41,413 nt of DNA from the NCBI GenBank assembly GCA_964405825.1, contig CAYOPI010000026.1, positions 1 through 41,413 on the forward strand, written 5' to 3'. This DNA comes from JBHJGM01 sp964405825. Its GTDB lineage: Bacteria; Verrucomicrobiota; Verrucomicrobiia; Opitutales; JBHJGM01. A program made the position numbers and the translations under genes. Shown here piece by piece: positions 16,591-26,491 of the stretch. Within the stretch, counting starts at the first letter, position 1. Each line of letters opens with the position of its first letter. The notes under the pieces were generated by a model. That model worked only from the letters and a program-made list of their open reading frames with translations, ran no database searches and was not told the DNA's origin.

Positions 16591-16782
16591 CTACTTCATC
16601 AGCAGCATGTTGCGCGAGCGCTTGATCGCCTTGGTCACGTGACGCTGCTGACGGGCGGTCAGCCCGGTGATGCGGCGCGGCAGGATCTTGCCGGTGTCGG
16701 TCACAAAACGGCTGAGCGCTTCGGCGTCGGTGTAGTCGAGGTCGAGCGGAGTACGGCTGCGTGGCTTTTCGTCGTTTTCCAT
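16591..16782 (-). CDS. rpsR: 30S ribosomal protein S18
   Basis: 63 residues from the ATG at 16780-16782, with AGAGG about 10 nt upstream on the minus strand. The S18 signature is complete: LDYTDAEALSRFVTDTGKILPRRITGLTARQQRHVTKAIKRSRNMLLM. It binds 16S rRNA and S6 in the 30S platform. The usual neighbours rpsF, ssb and rplI are absent; instead the Sua5-type gene follows. It is slightly shorter than the E. coli protein (75 residues), with the difference at the N-terminus. Confidence 0.96.
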   Translation of the reverse strand: MENDEKPRSRTPLDLDYTDAEALSRFVTDTGKILPRRITGLTARQQRHVTKAIKRSRNMLLMK

Positions 16783-16846
16783 TTTGGGAAAACCTCTAAC
16801 CAACCGGGACTGGCCCTGTTTGGCAAGCCCAATCGCCGCCCCGAAC

Positions 16847-19800
16847 TTAGCCGATCGGGCGGATGACGAAGTCGAGGCTGTAGCGCCCGGCCTTCAAGCG
16901 GTAGGGCTCGAGGGTGTCGTTGCCGCAGCTGCCGGTGCCCAGACCGCGCTGGTGGACATCAAGCGACACATACACCTCCTTGCGCGGCGTCAGTTCGTGG
17001 GTGTGGCGGCAGGCAAAGAGGTCGTCGGCGGTGAAGTGGCTCACGTTTGCCTCGAAGGGGCCGTTGAGCGTCTCCACGCGCAGGCCCTTGCCGGCTGCGT
17101 CACGCAGTTCCAGCCAGCGCAGGTCGCAGCGGTTGCCGTGCTCCTGGGGCAGGATGTAGGGGACGTACTGGTCGGTCACGGTCGAGGTGTAGCGCCCAAC
17201 CCGTGCGCCGCGTTTGCGGTCCCAGTAGTTTTCGTGGGGTCCGCGGCCCAGCCAGGCGAATTGCTCAAGGGCCGGTGCCGCCGTCATCCGCACACCCACG
17301 CGGGCGGGGTCGGCCACCGCGGAGGTAACTCGAAAGCGGTTGCGCACCTCCAACACGCCATCCGGCCGCAGGAGGTACTCGTGCCGGTGTTCAAAGGCCT
17401 TGGAGCCGGCTTTGCAGGCACCGTACTGGGAGATGGTGACGTCCACGCAGCTGTCCTTGCGCGGCTTGTGGCGGAAGGACTGAACGGGACGCTCGATGGC
17501 GTCGAGGCCGGCCTCCAGCCAGCGCCCGAGCGGTTTGCCGCCTTGCCCCGACCAGCCGCGGATGCCGTCGTTGTCGGTGGCGGCGCGCCACACCTGCAGC
17601 TGCGGCCCGGCCTGCAGCAACGTGCGCTCGCCGACTCGCAGCGCTTGCAGGCAGCCGTTCTCGCGATCGAAAACCACCGCGGTTTCACCGGCAGTCAGAC
17701 GCAGACCAGCGCCCTCCTCGCTCACTTCAACGGCGCCGTCAGCGGACGCGGGCGCGGGCGCTGCGGTCGAAACCGCTCGCGCTGCCCGGACCTTGAAAGG
17801 CAGTGCAAGCTGGTCCGAGGCGACGAGGTGTCCAGCCGGTGCCCAGGGTGTGTCCACCACCAGCGCGAAATCCACGTTGAGGTGGCAGACGTTGCGGGCG
17901 GTCAGGTTTTCCGGGACCGGGAAATCCAGCGACAGAACCGACTTTTGCCCCGGAGCGGTGTCCGGCGGCTCGAACTCCCCGGACTGCACGGGCTCGCCGT
18001 CGACCAGCAGCTGCCAGCGACCCCGCAAGGCTGAGAGATCGCTGAAGTCCTGGCGGTTGTGCAGGGTGACGGTGCGCTCCCTGAGCGACTTCAGCGAGAC
18101 GGCCACCGGCTGCATGAGGTGCTTGGCCTCCAGCATGGCGGGGTGGGGTGTGCGGTCGGGCCAGACGAGTCCGTTGATGCAGAAGTTTGCGTCGTTGGGC
18201 TCGTCGCCAAAATCGCCGCCGTAGGCCCAGTACTCGCGTGCGTTGGCGTCGGTCTTGACAAGGCCCTGGTCGACCCAGTCCCAGATGAAGCCGCCCTGCA
18301 GTCCGCGGTGCCTGTAAAAGGCGTCCCAGTACTCGGCCAGGTTGCCGTTGGAGTTGCCCATGGCGTGGGAGTACTCGCAGAGCACGAGCGGTCGCGTGCC
18401 CCGGCGATCCCTGGCGTAGTCGACGATGCGCTGCGGCGTCGTGTACATGGGGCAGACCAGATCGGTGCAGGCGTGGCCCTCGTGAAAGCCGGCGCCAGCC
18501 CACTCGCTGATGGCCCCTTCGTAGTGAAGGATGCGGGTGGGATCGTACTGGCGGATCCAACCGGCCATGGCGTCATGGTGCGGGCCGTAGCCGCTTTCGT
18601 TGCCCAGCGACCAGGCAAAGATCGAGGCGTGGTTCTTGTCGCGTTCGACCATGCGCTGCGCGCGCAGGAAAAAGGCGGAGGCGAAGCGGGGCTCGTGGGC
18701 GAGCGTCTGCCAGTGCGCGTGCGTCTCGACGTTGGCTTCGTCGATCAGGTAGATGCCGTACTCGTCGCAAAGGTCGTACCACTGGGGCTCGTTGGGGTAG
18801 TGGGCCGTGCGCACGGCGTTGAAGTTGTGCTGTTTGAGCAGACGGATGTCCTCGAGCATGCGCTCGCGCGGGATGGTCTTGCCGAGGCGCTCGTCGTGGT
18901 CGTGGCGATTGACCCCGCGCAGGATCACCGGCCGGCCGTTGATCAGCAGTTCGCGCTTACGCAGTTCCAGGCGTTTGAAGCCGATGCGCAGCCGCGTGAC
19001 CTCCACGGTGCTTCCCGCCGGATCTTCCAGGCTGACCCGCGCGTGGTAGAGGTGCGGGTGCTCGCTGGACCACGCCTTGACCTGCGCGATGTTGAAGGTC
19101 GCCTGGGCCCGCAGGCGCTGCTGGCGCTGGACCGGTTTGAGGGTGATGGAGATCCACTGCGGCTCCTCCCAGACGGGCTCACCAGCAGGGTCGGTCAGTT
19201 CGAGCCGGAAACGCCAGCCGTCGGCGGGGGCCTCGTCGGCACCCAGCAGACCCTTGAAGTGCAGCGTGCCGCCACGCAGGTCGGCATCGAGGACGGGCTG
19301 CAGAAAACAGTCGCGCAGGTAGGTCGGGGGGGTGGCGTAGACGAAGACGCTGCGATTCAGACCGGCCATCCACCAGTGGTCCTGATCTTCCAGGTAACTG
19401 GCGTCGGACCAGCGTACCACCACCGCGGCGATGGTGTTGGTTTTCCCCGTCTCGGCAAAGGGGGTGATGTCGAATTCGGCCGGCAGACGGGAATCCTTGC
19501 TCAGGCCCACAGCCTGACCATTGACCCAGACGTAAAGGACGCTCTCGGCCCCGCCAAAATGCAGCACCACGCGCTGCCCCTGCCAGGCCTCGGGAAGGTC
19601 AAACGTGCGCCGATACAAGCCGGTGGGATTGGCCTCGGGCACGTTGGGCGGCTCCGCCTCAAAGGGCATCTGGATGTTGGTGTAGTGGGGTGGGTCTGCG
19701 CTCTGCAGCGTCCAGTTTCCGGGCACCTGAATCGTCCCCGTCGTCAGGCCCGGCGCTGCCTCGGGTTGAACCGCTTCGGGCGGCACGGCTTCGGGGCGGT

Positions 19801-19987
19801 CGTAGAGTTGGAACTGCCAGGCGCCGTCCAGCGAAACGCGTTGCCCGCCCCAGTCGGACGTGTCTGCCAGGGCCGCCTTGCGCGTGGGAAAGGAGGCCAG
19901 GCTGGCACGAGCGGGCAGGCGACCGAGTTCGCTGATTTCGGGGTGTTGCCAGGTGCGAACCGGGCCCATCTGGAGCATCTCGAGCAT
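16847..19987 (-). CDS. Beta-galactosidase, glycoside hydrolase family 2 (LacZ type)
   Basis: 1046 residues, close to E. coli LacZ length, with all five domains. The sugar-binding domain has PGNWTLQ and PHYTNIQMPF. The TIM barrel has GVNRHDHDERLGK and RTAHYPNEPQWYDLCDEYGIYLIDEANVE (only part of the signature is given here). The acid/base Glu is about 464 (SLGNESGYG) and the nucleophile Glu about 538 (VLCEYSHAMGNSNG). The small-chain domain shows GRGPHENYWDRKRGARVGRY near the C-terminus. There is no signal peptide, so it acts in the cytoplasm on imported beta-galactosides. It lies alone on the minus strand, without a visible transporter or regulator. With the GH29 fucosidase it suggests use of galactose- and fucose-containing oligosaccharides. 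Confidence 0.95.
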   Translation of the reverse strand: MLEMLQMGPVRTWQHPEISELGRLPARASLASFPTRKAALADTSDWGGQRVSLDGAWQFQLYDRPEAVPPEAVQPEAAPGLTTGTIQVPGNWTLQSADPPHYTNIQMPFEAEPPNVPEANPTGLYRRTFDLPEAWQGQRVVLHFGGAESVLYVWVNGQAVGLSKDSRLPAEFDITPFAETGKTNTIAAVVVRWSDASYLEDQDHWWMAGLNRSVFVYATPPTYLRDCFLQPVLDADLRGGTLHFKGLLGADEAPADGWRFRLELTDPAGEPVWEEPQWISITLKPVQRQQRLRAQATFNIAQVKAWSSEHPHLYHARVSLEDPAGSTVEVTRLRIGFKRLELRKRELLINGRPVILRGVNRHDHDERLGKTIPRERMLEDIRLLKQHNFNAVRTAHYPNEPQWYDLCDEYGIYLIDEANVETHAHWQTLAHEPRFASAFFLRAQRMVERDKNHASIFAWSLGNESGYGPHHDAMAGWIRQYDPTRILHYEGAISEWAGAGFHEGHACTDLVCPMYTTPQRIVDYARDRRGTRPLVLCEYSHAMGNSNGNLAEYWDAFYRHRGLQGGFIWDWVDQGLVKTDANAREYWAYGGDFGDEPNDANFCINGLVWPDRTPHPAMLEAKHLMQPVAVSLKSLRERTVTLHNRQDFSDLSALRGRWQLLVDGEPVQSGEFEPPDTAPGQKSVLSLDFPVPENLTARNVCHLNVDFALVVDTPWAPAGHLVASDQLALPFKVRAARAVSTAAPAPASADGAVEVSEEGAGLRLTAGETAVVFDRENGCLQALRVGERTLLQAGPQLQVWRAATDNDGIRGWSGQGGKPLGRWLEAGLDAIERPVQSFRHKPRKDSCVDVTISQYGACKAGSKAFEHRHEYLLRPDGVLEVRNRFRVTSAVADPARVGVRMTAAPALEQFAWLGRGPHENYWDRKRGARVGRYTSTVTDQYVPYILPQEHGNRCDLRWLELRDAAGKGLRVETLNGPFEANVSHFTADDLFACRHTHELTPRKEVYVSLDVHQRGLGTGSCGNDTLEPYRLKAGRYSLDFVIRPIG

Positions 19988-20038
19988 CGGGGTCTGTTAT
20001 GCGGGGCGCGCGGCGTCTGGTTCAAGGGAAAGTCAGGC

Positions 20039-20077
20039 AAAAAAGAACGGGCCGGCGAGATGACTCGCCGGCCCGTT
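20039..20077 (-). terminator. Strong rho-independent terminator behind the ribbon-helix-helix gene
   Basis: AACGGGCCGGCGAG (20046-20059) and CTCGCCGGCCCGTT (20064-20077) form a perfect 14-bp stem with a 4-nt loop. Read on the minus strand it is followed by C and then six T residues (A run at 20039-20044 on the plus strand). It therefore ends minus-strand transcription about 40 nt after the small gene and separates it from the beta-galactosidase gene. Confidence 0.92.
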
Positions 20078-20118
20078 GATCAAAAGCGCTGCAAGGGGGG
20101 TAGCCGATCAGGCAGCTA

Positions 20119-20313
20119 CTATCCCTTGGTCTCAGTCAGTCGCTTCAGGTAGTTTGCGATGAAGTTGGAGCGGTTGCGGTTTTCCGCAGCGGCCAACTTA
20201 TCGACTTCAGCCACGATCTTCTCCGGAAGGGAGATCGAGATCTGGGTCATTCCCGGCGAACGCTTGGGCGTGCGGGAAGCCCTCTTGGTGGCACTTCGTG
20301 TGGTCGTTCTCAT
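20119..20313 (-). CDS. Ribbon-helix-helix (CopG/Arc-type) DNA-binding protein
   Basis: 64 residues. Residues ~22-60 read MTQISISLPEKIVAEVDKLA, then AENRNRSNFIANYLKRL: one beta-strand and two helices, the full CopG/MetJ/Arc fold. The first 21 residues are a Thr/Arg/Lys/Ser tail that may add DNA contacts. The first ATG (20311-20313) has a GGACGAAG-like site just upstream; the ATG at residue 22 is the alternative and has none. Such proteins are small repressors or antitoxins; no toxin gene is adjacent, so it is an orphan regulator as far as seen. It has its own strong terminator and a long AT-richer upstream region, probably containing its promoter and operator. Confidence 0.85.
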   Translation of the reverse strand: MRTTTRSATKRASRTPKRSPGMTQISISLPEKIVAEVDKLAAAENRNRSNFIANYLKRLTETKG

Positions 20314-20712
20314 GCTTCGTCCGTTGTGTATGGTTCAATGGCTGACCACAGGAACCTTTGATGAAACGCCAAGGGTCGGAAAGACTCCGTCCTTCGGCGT
20401 CAGAATGCCCTCCCAGTTCCTCTGACAGCCTTTGGCTAGTTTGATGATGCTACGTGGACTTATCGCAAAAATCGTTTTCTTGCGTTATGCTCCAGTAGAA
20501 TCCCATTACCCAACTGAATAATACGCTCCGTTTCTGCAAATCAAGGAAGTTTTGCGAAAAAAATCAACCGGACTCTCACGCAATGCGTTTGTGCTAGAAA
20601 AAGTTAAAAACGAGTTCAGTGTAGTCTGCAGGATACACTGTCCTTTGTGCGTTGCATCACGCATGATTAGGCGTCCGATATCCGATGTCCTAACGGCTTT
20701 ATGGCGCACAGG
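20314..20712. other. AT-richer intergenic region without a credible gene
   Basis: About 400 nt clearly richer in A and T than the flanks. Short frames on both strands (around 20506-20743) look random in composition and lack start signals. I see CGCAA..TTGCG (about 20464-20484, an imperfect palindrome with an AAA-TCG-TTTT centre) and GTGTA..TACAC at about 20619-20638. These could be an operator for the adjacent ribbon-helix-helix gene, part of a small RNA, or chance. A minus-strand promoter for that gene must lie here. Confidence 0.4.
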
Positions 20713-21915
20713 CTACAGTGAGCCGCTGAGGCTTTCCTCATAGCCTGTCAGTTCGAGGTAGGCGCGGCCCACGTTCTCGCCGGACTCGTTGAGCACATTG
20801 CAGGCACCCTCCCAGTAGGCGATTCCGCCAACGCGCCCGCGAATCTCCTGATCGCTGAGCAGTGGTCGCAGTTCCAGGCTGCGCGCTTTGCCGCTTTGCG
20901 GGTCGCGCAGGGTGAGGCGCACGCGGGTTGGGTAGACGGCGCCGCTGTGGGGGCTGGTCCAGGTCTGCAGCACGTCCCACTCAAAGGCGTCGACGGTCTG
21001 CAGCGTGGGCGTTCCGGCGGCATCGATCCAGTACAGCGCGGAGAAGGGGCTGAGCCCGCCGTCCTCCTGACGCAAACGGTAGGCCTTGATCTCGCGCCCG
21101 TCGTCAAGCTGGATGGCGGTCCAGTCCCAGCCCGAGAGTTCGGCGCCCAGCTGATTGCTGCTGATTTCGTGGTCGAGCCAGGCAAGCCCTTCAACGGAAA
21201 GCTCCTCTCCATCGACTGTCACCGTGCCTTCAGCGCCCAGGCGCGTGTAGGTAATGTAGAAGCTGACCGCACCGGGCTCCTGCCCCTTGAAGGAGAGGCC
21301 CTGCTCACCAAAACGCACGCGCGGCTTCAGCGGTTCGAAGCGCAAAGAGATCGCCGCTCGGTCGTTAAGCGTTGCATCGATGAGAAAGACCTCGCGCCCC
21401 TTGTCCTCCCAGGCTTTGCGGTCCTGCGACAGACGCCAGTTGCCGTTGCGCACGCTCAGGAATGATTCATCGGCACTGGCGGCCCAGCCGTCGCGGTTCA
21501 TCCGCTCTTCGTGAATGAAGGTGCCACGGTCGATGGCCGAGATGGCGAAGTGCGCCAGGTGCAGGTGTTGCTTGCCAAAGGCGTTTGCACGTTCGGCGTC
21601 CACAACCACACCGCGCTGCAAAGGCGAAGGTCCGGCGTTGCGAAAGAAGGTGGCCTGGAAGCCGAAGCGCTCGCCGTTGTCGGACTTCAGATGTCCCACC
21701 AGATACCACCACTCGATGCGGTACTCCGGATGGCTGGCGTGCGATCGGGGAAACGCCAACTCCACGTTGGGCTGTGGTACGAGAAAGCCCTCTTCGGTGC
21801 GCAGGGGGTGCTCCTGGATGGGATAGGGCATCGACAGATAGCCCGCCGTTGCCGGCAGGATAGACGCCCCGCTGAAGGTCAGCAGGAGGCAGATTCGTAG
21901 CAGGTGTGCGGTCAT
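20713..21915 (-). CDS. AttH-type lipocalin-like (CrtC-related) exported protein
   Basis: 400 residues with a signal peptide (~1-24, ending near ATAG). The body matches the two-domain lipocalin-like AttH / carotenoid 1,2-hydratase-like family: FPRSHASHPEYRIEWWYLVGHL, FGFQATFFRN, HLAHFAISAIDRGTF, EGLAWLDHEISSNQLG, GWDWTAIQLDDGREIKAYRLR and YPTRVRLTL. The W-W-Y and W-DHE segments are the family hallmarks. It follows a double-FtsX permease (12 nt gap) and its ATPase, as in attEFGH-type loci. Known: AttH-like proteins accompany such ABC systems; the substrate is not established. Inferred: the three proteins move or modify a lipid-like molecule at the cell envelope. Confidence 0.87.
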   Translation of the reverse strand: MTAHLLRICLLLTFSGASILPATAGYLSMPYPIQEHPLRTEEGFLVPQPNVELAFPRSHASHPEYRIEWWYLVGHLKSDNGERFGFQATFFRNAGPSPLQRGVVVDAERANAFGKQHLHLAHFAISAIDRGTFIHEERMNRDGWAASADESFLSVRNGNWRLSQDRKAWEDKGREVFLIDATLNDRAAISLRFEPLKPRVRFGEQGLSFKGQEPGAVSFYITYTRLGAEGTVTVDGEELSVEGLAWLDHEISSNQLGAELSGWDWTAIQLDDGREIKAYRLRQEDGGLSPFSALYWIDAAGTPTLQTVDAFEWDVLQTWTSPHSGAVYPTRVRLTLRDPQSGKARSLELRPLLSDQEIRGRVGGIAYWEGACNVLNESGENVGRAYLELTGYEESLSGSL

Positions 21916-21927
21916 CGAATGAAAAGA

Positions 21928-24575
21928 CTAGGCATCGTCTTCGGAGGGCAGGCGCGCGCCCCAGCGGCCGATCCACCAGGCCAGCAAGCCGCCGGTGAAC
22001 AGCGTTGCCACCGCCAGCACGATGAGTTCGGTCAACGGCAGCGCCAGTTGCAGGGTCCAGCCAAAGGACTGCTTGTTGATCACGCGGATGAGCAGCCAGC
22101 CCAGGCCACCACCGAGGACCAGCCCCGCCAGCAATCCGCTGACACTGAGTCCCAGGCCCTCCCACGCCGTAACGGCGGCCATCTGCATGCGGCTCAAGCC
22201 GAGTTCGCGCAGGGTGCGCAGGCTGCTGCGTGCTTCGCGCAGGAGCGTGACCAGGCCCAGTCCGAGCCCCGCCATTGCGACGGCCAGGGCGATCAGCTTC
22301 AGGCCCTGGGTGACGGCGAAGGTCTGCCGGAAAATCTCCAGAATGACCGCGCGCAGGCTTTCGTTGGTGCGCACGGACAGGCCCGGGTTGGCTGCGGCGA
22401 GCCGTTCAGCGTGTGCCTCGGCATCGACATCTTCCTTGAGGAAAAGCTGCGTGTTGACGACCCGCGGATCGTCAAACCATTCCTGGGATTGCTTAATATC
22501 AATTGTGAGCGAACCGCGTTCGCTGCCGTAGTCAGCGTAGACGCCATTGACGCGGACCGTACGCATTCCTGATGGCGTTGGAATCTCAACGACGTCATCG
22601 ACCTGGACGGGGAAGCGCTCGGTGAACGCTTCGCTGACGATGCCGCCGGTGTCCGCGCCCTCGGCATTGCTGAGGGCACCGCGGGGCGCGGCGACCCAGC
22701 TCAGGTCGACGCGCTCGCCGATCAGATCCATGCGCTGCCCCTGCACCTGCGTTTGCTTGCCCTGCAGGCGAATGGGATGGATGGCGGTCAGGTCGTAGGT
22801 GGCGACCTCGGGGGCGCTTACGACCGCCTGCCAGGTGTCGGCCTCGATGCGGTGCTGCGCGCTGGCGCTTTGCGCACCGTCGGCGGCGACGAAGACATCG
22901 GCCTGAAAGCGCTGCCGCACCCACTCACTGACGGTGTGCTCAAAGCTGCCGACCAGCAGCGACATCCCCGCGGCCATGCCCACGGAAATGTACAGGCCGG
23001 CCACCGCGAGGGTGTGGCGACTGGAGCCGCGTTGCAGGCGCGACCCCGCTACCGTGCGCACGGCGCAATCGGGCGAGAGCCGTTTCAGCAGCCAGCCGAT
23101 CGGACCGATCAGCCGCCCGGCCAGCAGCGTGCCGCCCACAATCCAGGCAAACGCCGCCAGGTAGCCGCCCAACGGGAAGCGCGTGCCGCCGTTGAGTTCA
23201 ACCGCCGAGAGCTGACTCAGTCCAAGCCCTACGACGATCAAAGCGATGCCGCCCCAGCGCCAGTTCAGCACGGGCAACCCCGCGGCCCAGTCGCCGCGTT
23301 GCAGCACCTGGGCCGGCGGCGTGCGAATGGCATCGAGCGCCGGCAGCAGCCCGCCAATGAAGGTGCAGCCCAGACCCAGCAGAACCGCGTAAAGCGCGTC
23401 CATCGGTGAAAGCCAGGCTGCTTCGACCGCACTGCTTTGGTACAACGCATTGACCGTGCGCGAGACCGCCCGCACCGAGATTTGCGCCAGCGCCGTTCCC
23501 AGCAGCAGTCCAAGCGCGCTGCCGATGATTCCGAAGAGGGTCAGTTCGATCGCCCAGCCGCGCAGCAGTTCACCACGGGTGACGCCGAGCGAGCGCAGAG
23601 TCCCGATCTCACTGCGCCGCCGCACGACGGCCGCATCCAGTGCCTGCAGGATCAGGTAGGCCGCCACCGCCAGCGCGATCAAGGAAAGCACCAGCAGGTT
23701 CAGCCGGAAGGCAGCGGTCATCGTTTCGCCGGCGGCGCGGTCGGTCTCCGGCGCGATGACCTCGAAGCGTCCCTCGGCGAGAGCGGCCAATTGCGTGCGC
23801 GCCTGCTGGCGACGTTCATCCAGCTGCCGCTCACCGGTCACGAGCACCTCGATGCGGTCGACCTTGCCGGCCTTGCCCGCATGGTGCTGCAGTGCGGCGA
23901 TGTCGAGGATGACAAGGTTGTCGGGCGGGCGCAGTTCAGGCGGGTCGTCGGGTTCGGCCGCGGGCAGGATTCCGGTCACCTTCAACGCCACGACGTTCTC
24001 GTTGATCAGCAGGCTGTAGATATCGCCTTCAGACAGGTTCAGCTCGCGGGCCATTCCCGGCGAGATCCAGGACGCGCTGAAGTCGGCCAGGACCTCCCAC
24101 CATTCGCGTCCGTCAACGGCCTGGTTGTCGTCGGCGTCGCCGCCAAAGAGCAGGCGGTTGTCGCTCTCGTAGACCTCTGGCAGATTCTGGATGGCGACCA
24201 GGTCCAATCCGGTCAGTTGGAACGTACGCCGCCCGTAGTTGGGGTCGCCGGGCTGGCGGGGAAGGGCCCCGGTGGACTCGACCACCGGCGCCAGTTCCAC
24301 GGCCAGCGTGCCGACGGCTTCCTGCAGGTCGGGCAGAACGCTTTCATCGAGGCTTCCGGCCAGCGGCAGGATGACCCAGTCGCTGGTGCCCGAGATCGAC
24401 TCGGTGAAGCTGCCGAAGTTCGCGATGGCCGCCCGGTTGGCCATCAGGATGGAGAGGTAGCTGCCCACGCCGACGGCCAGCAGCAGGAGGAGGAGCCCGG
24501 TCTGTCGCCAGTCGCGCCGCCAGTGCCGCCAGGCAAAGCGCCGCCACAGCAGCCAGGACACCCCCCGTGGTTGGC

Positions 24576-24579
<4 letters not shown>
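21928..24579 (-). CDS. ABC transporter permease with two FtsX domains (AttF/AttG-like fusion)
   Basis: 883 residues from the ATG at 24577-24579, overlapping the ATPase stop by 4 nt (ATGA). The first membrane segment (about 20-45) is followed by a MacB-like periplasmic domain. Then comes a first FtsX block (~285-425: LNLLVLSLIALAVAAYLILQALDAAVVRRRSEIGTLRSLGV), a middle section with further membrane helices (~440-545), a second periplasmic domain, and a second FtsX block (~750-880: LKLIALAVAMAGLGLGLVTLL, RTLRELGLSRMQM). Both blocks keep the RR.EIG.LR.LG-type coupling helix. Such permeases usually work with lipoprotein- or lipid-handling exporters rather than importers. It forms one operon with the ATPase and AttH genes. 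(Quoted segments are family-typical stretches.). Confidence 0.88.
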
Positions 24580-25304
<725 letters not shown>

Positions 25305-25477
25305 GATGCAAAATCGGTCCATTCCACAGGGCTTGTCAAAGGCGCAGACGCAATGTGGCATTCTGCCCAAAGCGGGGCTTTCTTTTGCAAAAAACGGGGT
25401 CGCCCACGCGCAAAAGGCTTTTGACCTTCCCGAACCGGCTCGGGCATACAGCCTTTTCCCGATGAACCGCCAACGAA

Positions 25478-26491
25478 GTGCCTGAGAACGCCGCCAGCAA
25501 TCCTGTAGTCCTCACCTGTGCCCAGCCCACGGCCCAGTTGCACCTGGGCAATTTGCTTGGAGCCGTGCGCAACTGGACCGAGCTGATCGAGGGAAACGAG
25601 GCTTACTTCGGCATCGTCGACCTGCATGCGATCACCGTGCCGTACGTGCCGGCCGAGCTGCGGCGCAACTGCCTCGACCTGGTCGCGCAGTACATCGCCT
25701 GCGGGCTCGACCCCGAGCGTTGCCACATCTTCATCCAAAGCCACGTGCACGGGCACACCGAACTGGCCTGGGTGCTCGGCTGCCTTTGCCCGCTGGGCCA
25801 GTTGGAGCGCATGACGCAGTTCAAGGACAAGGCCCGCAGCCGTGGGGAAAGCGTCGGCGCGGGCCTGCTCTTTTACCCGGTCCTGATGGCTGCCGACATC
25901 CTGCTCTACAACGCCGATCTGGTCCCCGTCGGCGAGGACCAGAAGCAGCACCTGGAACTCACCCGCGACCTGGCCGAGAAGTTCAACCACACCTACTCGC
26001 CCACCTTCACTGTGCCCGAACCCGTCATCAAAACGACCGGCGCGCGGATCATGTCGCTGCAGGACCCGGCGCGGAAGATGTCCAAGTCCGACGAGCAGAC
26101 CGCCGGCACGCTCTTTCTCTTTGATGCACCGGCCCTCACCCGGAAGAAGATCATGAGTGCGGTGACCGACTCGGGCAGCGAGGTGCGCGCCGCCGAGGAC
26201 AAGCCCGGCGTGACCAACCTGCTGGAGATCTTCAGCGTCGTTACCGGGACGCCCGTGCCCGCATTGGAGGCGCGGTTCGCCGGAAAGGGCTACGGCGATT
26301 TCAAGGCCGCCGTGGCCGACGCCGTCCTCGAAATGCTCGCGCCGATTCAGGCCAGGTATCAGGCGATCAAGGACGACAAGGTCTACCTCAACGGCGTCCT
26401 GAAAGCCGGTGCGGACGCCGCCCAGAAGCGTGCTTACAAGACTCTCGGGAAGGTCTACCGCAAGGCGGGTCTGCCGGATCGGCCGCGCTAA
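25478..26491 (+). CDS. trpS: Tryptophan--tRNA ligase
   Basis: 337 residues from a GTG at 25478. Class I synthetase motifs are clear: HLGN (the HIGH motif) at about residues 22-25 in PTAQLHLGNLLGAVRNW, and KMSKS at 200-204. LGQLERMTQFKDKA, YPVLMAADILLY and VGEDQKQHLELTRDLA are the tryptophan-binding segments of bacterial TrpRS. The length is normal. It charges tRNA-Trp in the cytoplasm. No strong Shine-Dalgarno sequence is visible. A short frame of seven codons (ATG 25462 to TGA 25485) overlaps the GTG. Its stop overlaps that of the convergent gene by 4 nt (CTAA). Confidence 0.95.
   Translation: MPENAASNPVVLTCAQPTAQLHLGNLLGAVRNWTELIEGNEAYFGIVDLHAITVPYVPAELRRNCLDLVAQYIACGLDPERCHIFIQSHVHGHTELAWVLGCLCPLGQLERMTQFKDKARSRGESVGAGLLFYPVLMAADILLYNADLVPVGEDQKQHLELTRDLAEKFNHTYSPTFTVPEPVIKTTGARIMSLQDPARKMSKSDEQTAGTLFLFDAPALTRKKIMSAVTDSGSEVRAAEDKPGVTNLLEIFSVVTGTPVPALEARFAGKGYGDFKAAVADAVLEMLAPIQARYQAIKDDKVYLNGVLKAGADAAQKRAYKTLGKVYRKAGLPDRPR

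Noticed and set aside
18059..20152. 697-codon plus-strand open frame opposite the beta-galactosidase gene
   Set aside because: It is an antisense shadow of a GC-rich gene; its translation is Val/Gly/Ala/Leu-rich without motifs, while the minus strand shows all LacZ domains and both catalytic Glu.
20506..20743. Two short open frames (67 codons minus, 63 codons plus) in the AT-rich gap
   Set aside because: No ribosome binding site, no recognisable fold pattern, and they lie on opposite strands of the same DNA; random frames are expected at this length.
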